Positions 1 to 4,795 of a stretch of 8,757 bases of DNA are shown here, one piece after another. Location: the NCBI GenBank assembly GCA_003219945.1, contig QHQV01000083.1:1-8757 (forward strand). Reading direction: 5' to 3'. Made by a program: the position numbers and the translations under genes. Origin of the DNA: Verrucomicrobiota bacterium (GTDB lineage: Bacteria; Verrucomicrobiota; Verrucomicrobiia; Chthoniobacterales; UBA10450). Each line of letters starts with the position of its first letter. Position 1 is the stretch's first letter. The notes beneath the pieces are model-generated. The model was not told where the DNA came from and did not search any database. It saw nothing but the letters and a program-made list of their open reading frames with translations.

Positions 1-268
1 CTATCACGCGCGATGCTCCACCGGTCGGGCGGGCTACTCAACGAAGCGCGGTGAGTTTGTGATCACCAACAAGGAACGGAAGCATCGTTCCACGATTTAC
101 CACGTCGAGATGCCGTATTTCATGCGGCTGAGTTGTCTCGATTTTGGAATGCATGCTGGTTATGTGCCGAACCATCCGGCATCGCACGGCTGCATTCGGT
201 TGCCGGAAGATACTGCGCGCAAATTCTTCTCCGAAATTCCAGTCGGCACACTTGTCACTGTGCAATAG
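1..268 (+). CDS. L,D-transpeptidase (YkuD domain), C-terminal part
   Basis: The frame is open from the window edge, so the true start lies upstream; 88 residues plus stop are visible. L,D-transpeptidases form 3-3 cross-links in peptidoglycan, or anchor proteins to it, outside the cytoplasmic membrane, using a cysteine nucleophile. The fragment shows the family signature: STGRAGYSTKRGEF and HRSTIYH at the start, then MPYFMRL, HAGYVPNHPASHGCIRLP and a short C-terminal tail. The catalytic cysteine and its motif SHGC-R are intact, with the conserved His of HAGY upstream. The gene ends about 80 bases before the remnant of the integrase, which points toward it. Family assignment is strong; the substrate and the exact class (cross-linking or anchoring) cannot be read from this piece. 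Confidence 0.9.
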   Translation, partial: YHARCSTGRAGYSTKRGEFVITNKERKHRSTIYHVEMPYFMRLSCLDFGMHAGYVPNHPASHGCIRLPEDTARKFFSEIPVGTLVTVQ

Positions 269-295
269 CGACACGCGAGCGAACGCCGAATGAAT

Positions 296-319
296 CAGGA
301 AGCCAGGAAAACAGGAAAT
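296..319. repeat. 8-base tandem repeat, three copies of CAGGAANN
   Basis: CAGGAA occurs at 296-301, 304-309 and 312-317, giving an exact 8-base period. It lies in the noncoding gap between the L,D-transpeptidase stop and the truncated end of the integrase remnant. It may be a slippage product or part of a dispersed intergenic element. Confidence 0.6.
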
Positions 320-330
320 CTTTAATGGTA

Positions 331-352
331 GGGCGCGACCGCCGGGCGCGCC
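331..352. repeat. GC-rich inverted repeat at the integrase break point
   Basis: GGCGCG (332-337) and CGCGCC (347-352) can pair around a nine-base GC-rich loop. Integrase homology, read on the minus strand, stops at the codons for Leu-Gly-Trp, whose last bases are at 351-353, exactly at this palindrome. Short GC-rich intergenic palindromes of this sort are, as I recall, dispersed in many copies in some Verrucomicrobiota genomes, but that cannot be checked here. No T-run follows, so I do not call it a terminator. Confidence 0.5.
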
Positions 353-649
353 AGCCAAGCTCCTGCTTGAGCACTTCTTTGTACAAAAACAGCAGCGCAC
401 TTAGTGCTTGGTTTTTGTGTGGAAGCGGGCACTCCGCCATCCCGCGCCAGATGCGTGAAAAATCCGGTCACTTCCGCTTCCGCCATTTGCGCTGGGTGGC
501 GTTTGCCGTGAAACAGAATCAAACGCCGGATCCAGTCCAGATATGATTGCTCGGTGCGAATCGAATAATGTTTGCGCCGAATCACGTCTCGCACTTGATT
601 CGAGCAATTTCGGTTTGAGTGGCTTCCGCCCTGACGGTAAAATCGCCAT
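351..649 (-). pseudogene. intI: Integron integrase (IntI) remnant, N-terminal domain only
   Basis: Integron integrases are tyrosine recombinases that move gene cassettes between attI and attC sites. Reading the minus strand from the ATG at 649, with AGG shortly upstream, gives MAILPSGRKPLKPKLLE, then QVRDVIRRKHYSIRTEQSY, LDWIRRLILFHGKRHP, FFTHLARDGGVPASTQ and ALSALLFLYKEVLKQELGW. These are the typical SAM-like N-terminal core-binding domain of IntI. Two single-base insertions split it into three frames: an extra base near 598, between LLE and QVRD, and an extra A in a five-base run at 412-416, between STQ and NQALS. About 99 codons remain of the usual 320 or so. The catalytic domain with the R-H-R-Y residues is absent; the L,D-transpeptidase flank begins instead. 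The protein cannot be active. Its position, divergent from a cassette-like array to the right, is the canonical integron layout. Confidence 0.85.
615..643 (+). promoter_or_regulatory. Candidate cassette promoter (Pc) inside the intI start
   Basis: TTGAGT (615-620) and TAAAAT (638-643) are separated by exactly 17 bases and read to the right, toward the cassettes. The -35 box matches four of six consensus bases and the -10 box five of six. Cassette promoters in known integrons often lie within the beginning of intI or in attI, as here. This is an inference from sequence only. Confidence 0.35.
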
Positions 650-699
650 CCTGACCTCGATTTTGTTCTTCCCCAGCGCAAACTCAAGCTGGATTAGGT

Positions 700-752
700 C
701 CAAAACTTGCGTCTTTAAAGGCGCAGAATTTCAACCGGATTCTCGTTAGGCC
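700..752 (+). other. attI-like integron attachment site
   Basis: The core GTTAGGC (745-751) matches the integron consensus GTTRRRY, with the expected crossover between G745 and T746. It lies between the divergent integrase remnant and the first cassette gene, which starts four bases after the core. attI sites have little sequence conservation beyond this core, so the left boundary given is approximate. The identification rests on the core and its position. Confidence 0.6.
709..724. promoter_or_regulatory. Imperfect 16-base palindrome between intI and attI
   Basis: GCGTCTTTAAAGGCGC is symmetric around TTTAAA except for one mismatched pair. It sits 21 bases left of the attI crossover. It could be a regulator operator or part of an integrase-binding region, or chance. 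Confidence 0.25.
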
Positions 753-755
753 TAC

Positions 756-1292
756 ATGCCACGCTCATTTGCAAAACCATCCCCGACGGAACTCAAGAAT
801 GGCTGGTTACAGTTGGACATTTGCATGAGGCTCGCGTTTTCATATTACGTCTGGCAGAAGCAGTTTCAGCCGCCCAATGATACGTCGGACGAATGCAAGT
901 TTATGCGGGCTGCAGCACTCCAATGCAGCCTGCTCAATATACGCAGCCTAGATGAGTTCTATCGGCCGCAGTCGAAGCCAGACGATATCCGCGCCGAGCA
1001 CTATTCCAACTTCCCTAACCCCGGACCGTTCTTGTCGGACGACGAGGCGAAGCAACTACATCAGTTAGTTGCTCATCTCACCTACAGAAGATTCCGCGAG
1101 TTCGATACCACTTGGAACACATTTCATTTGCTGAGCAGAGCATATGATCGGTTCGAGCCGTTCCTCGACTATATCCGCGATGCGGAATCCGTCGGTCAGA
1201 TCAATATTGAAGCTTCGATTAACGTCATGAAAAAGCGTTATAAGACTTGGCTATCCGAGATGGCCGCACTGGAGATGAAACGAGGGGCCTAA
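756..1292 (+). CDS. Unknown protein, first integron cassette
   Basis: The product is 178 residues, soluble-looking, with no signal peptide or membrane segment, and I do not recognise a family. It is rich in aromatic and charged residues (YYVWQKQFQPP, TYRRFREFDTTWNTFHLLSRAYDRFEPFLDYIRD) and appears mainly alpha-helical. The ATG at 756 lies just after the attI core, as is usual for a first cassette gene. An internal ATG at 825 is an alternative, but the 756 start fills the cassette best. The TAA stop (1290-1292) lies inside the R'' box GCCTAAC of the following attC-like site, a typical cassette arrangement. No ribosome binding site is evident; a promoter inside intI or attI would have to drive it. 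The reading frame is clean, so it may still be expressed. Function is unknown. Confidence 0.75.
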   Translation: MPRSFAKPSPTELKNGWLQLDICMRLAFSYYVWQKQFQPPNDTSDECKFMRAAALQCSLLNIRSLDEFYRPQSKPDDIRAEHYSNFPNPGPFLSDDEAKQLHQLVAHLTYRRFREFDTTWNTFHLLSRAYDRFEPFLDYIRDAESVGQINIEASINVMKKRYKTWLSEMAALEMKRGA

Positions 1293-1409
1293 CCGGCCGA
1301 TCGAGCTAACCGCTACCCGGCGCATGTTCACGTTTCGGATGACTAAATCACGTTCACTTCGAGTCACGCTCGCTCCAGGTAGCGGTAGCTCATCTTGTTC
1401 TTGTTAGGT
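1287..1409 (+). other. attC recombination site 1
   Basis: R'' is GCCTAAC (1287-1293) and R' is GTTAGGT (1403-1409); both match the consensus and are complementary at six of seven bases. Inside, GAGCTAACCGCTACC (1303-1317) pairs with GGTAGCGGTAGCTC (1378-1391) as a 14-pair stem with a single unpaired A. An extrahelical base of this kind is characteristic of attC sites. The site is 123 bases long, within the usual 55-145 range. It follows the stop of the unknown cassette gene directly. Confidence 0.8.
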
Positions 1410-1477
1410 CTCATGAGTATTTGGCCACAGTTTAGGGTTCGCTGTGTGCGTCGGAAGTGATAAAAATTGTGGTTTCT

Positions 1478-2011
1478 ATGCAAGAAATTGACGAGATAGA
1501 AGTTCGCCCGTTTTCTCGGCGGGAAGACTACCAGCTGATGCTTGATTATTTTTACAAAGCCGATGATTCAGTTTTGCGTGGCATGGGTGTAGACCGCTTG
1601 AAACTTCCTCAAAGAGATAAATGGCTTGATGCGCTCTTGGCCGATCATCATAAACCAGAAGAAGAAAGGGACCGATTTTATCTAGTCTGGATGTTTCGAG
1701 GAGAACGGGTTGGACACTCAAGCGTCAATAGCATCGTCCCCGGCGTCGAAGCTTACATCCATATGCATTTGTGGAATTCGCGATTAAGAAGGGCCGGTTT
1801 AGGAGCGGAATTCGTCCGCCAATCTACTAAATTTTACTTCGAGCGATTCAACTTGAGAAAGATCATTTGTGAACCTTGGGCGGAGAACCTTGCTCCGAAC
1901 CGAGTGTTAGAAAAACTCGGTTTCACATTTGTCAGGCGTTATAGGACTGTTCCAGGTGTCATCGCCTATGAGCAAGATGTGAATCGCTACGAGCTGAGAA
2001 GACCTAACTAG
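1478..2011 (+). CDS. GNAT-family N-acetyltransferase, second cassette
   Basis: GNAT enzymes move an acetyl group from acetyl-CoA to an amine. The product is about 177 residues from the ATG at 1478. A GTG at 1457 in the same frame would add seven residues (MIKIVVS) and cannot be excluded; neither has a clear ribosome binding site. The N-terminus, IEVRPFSRREDYQLMLDYF, is a typical GNAT opening. The acetyl-CoA loop RRAGLGA lies about two thirds along, followed by FYFERFNLRKIICEPWAENLAPNRVLEKLGF, the usual second conserved block. The sequence DSVLRGMGVDRLKLPQRDKW after the first helix resembles environmental GNAT proteins of unknown substrate. The gene is visibly more AT-rich than the right-hand genes, which fits horizontal origin. 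It sits between two attC-like sites, and acetyltransferases are common cassette cargo. The frame is intact; the substrate is unknown. Confidence 0.88.
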   Translation: MQEIDEIEVRPFSRREDYQLMLDYFYKADDSVLRGMGVDRLKLPQRDKWLDALLADHHKPEEERDRFYLVWMFRGERVGHSSVNSIVPGVEAYIHMHLWNSRLRRAGLGAEFVRQSTKFYFERFNLRKIICEPWAENLAPNRVLEKLGFTFVRRYRTVPGVIAYEQDVNRYELRRPN

Positions 2012-2108
2012 GCGCTGCAGCGGACGGCGGACTGCTCTTGTGCCTAGCTAACACCATGCGAACGTCATTTCTCAGTCGGGCGGCGGCTGATCTTGTCTCC
2101 CGTTAGAC
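2002..2108 (+). other. attC recombination site 2
   Basis: R'' is ACCTAAC (2002-2008), overlapping the last codons of the acetyltransferase, and R' is GTTAGAC (2102-2108). The left arm contains GGCGCTGCAGCGG, a sequence typical of L'' regions in many attC sites. The right arm, GCTGATCTTGTC (2086-2097), closely resembles the equivalent part of attC site 1. Length is 107 bases. Internal pairing is less perfect than in site 1. Confidence 0.72.
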
Positions 2109-2131
2109 GTATAGGCAGGCGAGTCACAGCG

Positions 2132-2613
2132 ATGCATAAACGCGCAGAGGATCTGATCACCGAGCTCGGTCTGCAGCCCCATACCGAGGGGGGATATTTC
2201 CGGGAGAGCTTCAGATCCGCGCACAAAGTGCAGCCATTGGATGAGAGATCATTGCGTTCCGCGCTGACGACGATTTATTTTTTGCTCATTAAGGGGCAGC
2301 ATGGGCGCTGGCACCGGGTCGCGTCCGATGAGACCTGGCACTTCTATGAGGAGATCCACTGGAGGTCTACGGGATTGATGGCCGACACGTCGTACATCAA
2401 GAGGTGCTTGGGACAGGCAATTCGCACGTTCATCCGATGTGCGTGGTCCCCGCTGGGTATTGGCAAGCAGCAAGGTCTCTCGGAGAGTATGGCTTCCTGG
2501 GATGTACCGTCGCTCCCGGGTTCGAGTTCAAAGATTTCGAGATGCTCTCCGAGGGGTCAGCAGCGCTCGCACACATCGCGTCGCTGCGTGCCACGCTTTC
2601 CGAACTCGCCTAG
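2132..2613 (+). pseudogene. DUF985 cupin-family protein, frameshifted third cassette
   Basis: The start at ATG 2132 (AGG-rich sequence upstream) gives DLITELGLQPHTEGGYFRESFRS, TTIYFLLIKGQHGRWHRVASDETWHFYE, the signature first half of a DUF985 (cupin_5) beta-barrel protein. At 2350-2353 one base appears to be missing. Shifting frame there restores GDPLEVYG, then VLGTGNSHVHPMCVVPAGYWQAARSLGEYGFLGCTVAPGFEFKDFEM to a stop at 2611-2613. The repaired protein would be about 160 residues, full length for the family, with no other damage. That points to a recent mutation or a sequence error. DUF985 proteins are small cupins of unknown function, probably metal- or sugar-binding. Unrepaired, the first frame runs on into unrelated residues as far as 2725. 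It sits between attC site 2 and a degenerate attC. Confidence 0.85.
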
Positions 2614-2651
2614 AGGTAAGATGAATCATGTTACCGCTCATCTTGTTAGGG
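2608..2651 (+). other. Degenerate attC-like site 3
   Basis: The right end GCTCATCTTGTTAGGGG (from 2636) closely matches the right arm of attC site 1. The core GTTAGGG (2645-2651) has a G in place of the final pyrimidine. The left side GCCTAGA (2608-2614) departs from RYYYAAC, and only AAGATGA/TCATCTT can pair internally. At 44 bases it is shorter than known attC sites, so it is probably a shortened relic. Confidence 0.4.
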
Positions 2652-2714
2652 GCTGCGGCATAGACCCTACAGAAAGCGTTGCAGCAATCAGCCTCAACGT
2701 ACGGAAACGTCTAA
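2646..2714 (+). pseudogene. Remnant of a cassette: short C-terminal coding fragment
   Basis: Between the degenerate attC and the next R''-like box lies an open stretch after a TAG at 2661-2663. It reads TLQKALQQSASTYGNV and ends in a TAA (2712-2714) embedded in GTCTAAC. Placing the stop inside an R'' box is what the neighbouring cassette genes do, so this may be the last residues of a deleted cassette gene. The fragment is too short to identify and could be chance. Confidence 0.3.
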
Positions 2715-2735
2715 CCAATCGTTAGAATCAACCGT
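2709..2735 (+). other. R''-like attC half-site (GTCTAACC)
   Basis: GTCTAAC (2709-2715) matches RYYYAAC and continues CAATCGTTAGAATC in the manner of an L'' arm. A small hairpin ATCAA-CCG-TTGAT follows. No GTTRRRY right end is seen before the next gene, so the site looks incomplete. Confidence 0.35.
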
Positions 2736-2837
2736 TGATCGTCGGGATTCGCACAGTCTGAAATTTATGAAATGCCTCTCGATGTTTGCGACGCTCGGCC
2801 CCGCGAGTGGTGGCTCAGCCCTTTCTCGTTAAATCGC

Positions 2838-3182
2838 ATGAATTTCCTCGTGGTAGTAGTCATTGGAGCAGTACTTGGCGCTTTAGACGGAGTGGGCATT
2901 TTGTTCGAGCCTCGGGAGCCATACAAATGGCAAATTCTTTCTGCGGCGACGCTCAAGGGCGTGTTGGTCGCGCTTCTTACGGGCTTTTCCCTCGCGGCGA
3001 CTACTCGATGGTGGTCCGCGATGCTTACCGGCGCGCTCTACGGTTTCACCTTCAGTCTGGTGATTTATCTTGCGAAGGGAGGTCCTAAGTCGGGCGACGC
3101 GGCATATGTCATTCCGAGCGGGATTATCACGGGAGGATTGATTGGCCTGTTCATCGTCATGTGGGCGATCAAAACGATCTAA
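2838..3182 (+). CDS. Small integral membrane protein, unknown function
   Basis: The product is about 114 residues from the ATG at 2838, with four likely membrane segments: MNFLVVVVIGAVLGALDGVGILF, LKGVLVALLTGFSLAAT, WWSAMLTGALYGFTFSLVIYLA and YVIPSGIITGGLIGLFIVMWAI. A polar stretch EPREPYKWQ follows the first. An in-frame ATG at 2772 would add a 22-residue hydrophilic N-terminus with no family-like features. I prefer the later start because the hydrophobic helix then begins at residue 2, but there is no ribosome binding site to decide. The glycine-rich helices suggest close packing. The TAA stop is inside an R''-like ATCTAAC box, so this is probably an old cassette gene. I know no function for it; a transporter role is not supported by any motif. 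Confidence 0.65.
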   Translation: MNFLVVVVIGAVLGALDGVGILFEPREPYKWQILSAATLKGVLVALLTGFSLAATTRWWSAMLTGALYGFTFSLVIYLAKGGPKSGDAAYVIPSGIITGGLIGLFIVMWAIKTI

Positions 3183-3195
3183 CCAGTCGTTGGAG
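3177..3195 (+). other. R''-like attC half-site after the four-helix membrane protein
   Basis: ATCTAAC (3177-3183) matches RYYYAAC and contains the gene's TAA. It continues CAGTCGTTGGAGC, which resembles an L'' arm. The only right-end candidate is a poor one, CTTGTAGAGGG near 3342, and it would make the site about 170 bases. I treat it as a half-site or decayed attC. Confidence 0.4.
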
Positions 3196-3212
3196 CCAAA
3201 GAACAAAATGTT

Positions 3213-3233
3213 CGATGTACGATGTTTGATGTA
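3213..3233. repeat. 7-base tandem repeat, CGATGTA-like, three units
   Basis: CGATGTA, CGATGTT and TGATGTA follow one another without spacing. The rest of the 182-base gap between the two small membrane-protein genes (3183-3365) shows no gene and no strong hairpin. Confidence 0.5.
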
Positions 3234-3365
3234 GCTACTGCCCCTGTGTGTGGTTTATCTGTTTGACTCATGATCTTCCCAGCTCAGTCGCCCTCGCGGA
3301 CTATCCCGTCCATCTCGCTGATTCCCAATCTGCTCGATTCTTGTAGAGGGTAGTGCTTTGTAGTT

Positions 3366-3611
3366 ATGAAAGCCAAACTGGTTTTGAACGTCGCTGGCCT
3401 GATCGGCGTGCTTGCTCTGATTTCGGCTGGCTATTGCTTCTGGCTGATGACCGTTCCGCTTTCCTATGACCGGGTGCCGGTTGTACTGAGTGGGTTCGTC
3501 CTAGCGACCGGCGTGTTTGTCATCTCGTTGACCACTTCATTTATCGTCCTAATACGATTACGTCGATCACCTCGTGCAGCGAATGCTCCGCAGATCGGGC
3601 CGACCATCTAA
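3366..3611 (+). CDS. Small two-helix membrane protein, unknown function
   Basis: The product has 81 residues. Two membrane segments are clear, about residues 5-30 (LNVAGLIGVLALISAGYCFWLMTV) and 39-64 (VVLSGFVLATGVFVISLTTSFIVLI). A basic RLRRS follows the second, suggesting both ends are cytoplasmic. The start at ATG 3366 is preceded by a GAGGG at 17 bases, too far to be a good ribosome binding site. The TAA stop lies inside ATCTAAC, in the same eight-base context ATCTAACC as the preceding membrane-protein gene, so both may be relics of the same cassette array. The small size and lack of a recognised family leave some doubt that it is expressed. Confidence 0.55.
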   Translation: MKAKLVLNVAGLIGVLALISAGYCFWLMTVPLSYDRVPVVLSGFVLATGVFVISLTTSFIVLIRLRRSPRAANAPQIGPTI

Positions 3612-3630
3612 CCAGCCGGCTCAACCACCA
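3606..3630 (+). other. R''-like attC half-site, right edge of the array
   Basis: ATCTAAC (3606-3612) is followed by CAGCCGGCTCAACC. The next gene begins only 26 bases later at 3638, leaving no room for a complete attC. The right part of the site has been lost or never existed. I take this as the probable right limit of the integron-derived region. Confidence 0.35.
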
Positions 3631-3637
3631 GTCACTT

Positions 3638-4042
3638 ATGCCGAAGGAATACGTCAATCCGAATAGTCTGTTCCCGAGTTTGCCGCATGGGTTTTCCCAG
3701 GTGGTGATTGCGAGCGGGAGAAAGATGGTGTTCGTCTCTGGACAAACGGCTTGGGACGCACGGAAAAACATCGTCGGCGGAGACAGCGTTCTTGAGCAGG
3801 CAAGGCAAGCATTCCGTAACCTTGAAAAGGCGATGGAAGCGGCTGGCGGCACGCTAAGAGACATTGTTGCTCTGCGGATTTACGTCGTGGACTATCAGGC
3901 CGAGAGTGGAACAGCGATGGGTACTGCGGTAAGAGAATTCTTTTCTCCGGGAAATCCGCCGACAAGTACCTGGATCGGCGTCTCGGCCCTGGCAGATCCC
4001 GAATTTCTGATAGAGATCGAAGCGACAGCGGTCTTGGACTGA
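3638..4042 (+). CDS. Rid family protein (YjgF/YER057c/UK114), non-RidA type
   Basis: The product has 134 residues, the usual length for this trimeric family. Visible blocks are VVIASGRKMVFVSGQTAWDA (residues 22-41), QARQAFRNLEKAMEAAGGTLRDIVALRIYVVDY (54-86) and the C-terminal strand FLIEIEATAVLD. RidA itself hydrolyses reactive enamines and imines such as 2-aminoacrylate using an arginine in the motif PARS. Here the matching stretch is NPPTSTWIGVSALA, with a serine near position 110 where the arginine should be. It therefore probably belongs to a Rid subgroup without proven imine deaminase activity. No ribosome binding site is evident. The alpha/beta hydrolase gene begins 21 bases after the stop, suggesting co-transcription. 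Family assignment is strong; function is open. Confidence 0.9.
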   Translation: MPKEYVNPNSLFPSLPHGFSQVVIASGRKMVFVSGQTAWDARKNIVGGDSVLEQARQAFRNLEKAMEAAGGTLRDIVALRIYVVDYQAESGTAMGTAVREFFSPGNPPTSTWIGVSALADPEFLIEIEATAVLD

Positions 4043-4063
4043 GCCTTTGCACAGAAAATCCCC

Positions 4064-4675
4064 GTGAGCCGGCGTTTGATCCTTTTCGCTCCAGGGGCGG
4101 GTGCCCCTTCATCGCATCCGTGGATACAAAATTGGAAACTGCGTTTGTCCGAGATCGGCGAGGTCGAGACTTTCGACTACGATTACATGACCGCGGGGCG
4201 GAAACGGGCCGATCCATTGCCGCAACTCATCGCAGCGCATCGGAAAGCGTTGGAAGCGGCGCGAGAGAAATATCAGCCGGACTCGACATTCCTTATCGGC
4301 AAAAGCATGGGTGGCCGTATTGGATGTCACGTGTCTCTCGAGCAAAAAGTGGACGGCCTGGTTTGCCTTGGCTATCCGCTTTGCGCTATGGGCGATCGCA
4401 CAAAACTTCGCGACGAAGTTTTGCGTGCGCTGACTACGCCTGTCCTGTTTGTGCAAGGCACTCGCGACGCGCTATGTCCGCTGGGTCTGCTGGAGCGCGT
4501 TCGAGCCGAGATGAAAGTGCCAAACCTTTTGCATGTCGTCGAACACGGCGATCATTCATTGCGCGTACTGAAGCGCCAGCTCCAGGCAATTGGCGAAACA
4601 CAGGAAGAGGTCGATGAGCGAGCCTTCGGAGCTGTCGCTGGATTCATTGACCAATTCGCCGCAACCGTTGATTAA
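4064..4675 (+). CDS. Alpha/beta hydrolase, TEX30/KANL3-like family
   Basis: The product has 203 residues, starting at GTG 4064. The opening LILFAPGAGAPSSHPWIQNW is a hydrolase first strand with an oxyanion-type loop, and DYDYMTAGRKRADP follows. The nucleophile elbow is GKSMGGR, with Ser81. The acid is probably Asp135 in FVQGTRDALCP, and the histidine His164 in EHGDHSL. The triad is therefore complete. The small size, single-domain form and GKSMGGR motif match bacterial relatives of the KANL3/TEX30 dienelactone-hydrolase-like group, whose substrates are mostly unknown. It follows the Rid-family gene by 21 bases and is likely in the same transcript. The frame is intact throughout and the C-terminus (FIDQFAATVD) is a normal ending. 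Confidence 0.87.
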   Translation: MSRRLILFAPGAGAPSSHPWIQNWKLRLSEIGEVETFDYDYMTAGRKRADPLPQLIAAHRKALEAAREKYQPDSTFLIGKSMGGRIGCHVSLEQKVDGLVCLGYPLCAMGDRTKLRDEVLRALTTPVLFVQGTRDALCPLGLLERVRAEMKVPNLLHVVEHGDHSLRVLKRQLQAIGETQEEVDERAFGAVAGFIDQFAATVD

Positions 4676-4795
4676 TGCCAATCAACCAAACGCCGTAACC
4701 ACCGGCCTGTGGCCGACCGCCATCCGAGTTTTAGCCAGTGAGAAGGCCCACAGGACCGCGGCTACATCGGCCACAGATCTAGTTCACGAGATCAG

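Noticed and set aside
2093..2725. Continuous 210-codon plus-strand frame
   Set aside because: Only its first half matches DUF985. After the missing base near 2351 it continues in a meaningless frame, so it should not be annotated as one protein.
3213..3233. Resemblance of CGATGTTTGATGTA to part of the class 1 integron attI1 site
   Set aside because: The match is about a dozen bases inside a simple 7-base tandem repeat, far from the integrase and without a GTTRRRY core, so it is probably coincidence.
3654..4217. Open frame of 187 codons on the minus strand
   Set aside because: It lies opposite the Rid-family gene and the hydrolase start, both of which match families. The translation is Ser/Arg/Pro-rich, as expected for an antisense frame.
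4700..4720. CGGCC-TGT-GGCCG hairpin after the hydrolase as a terminator
   Set aside because: The stem is only five pairs and no T-run follows.
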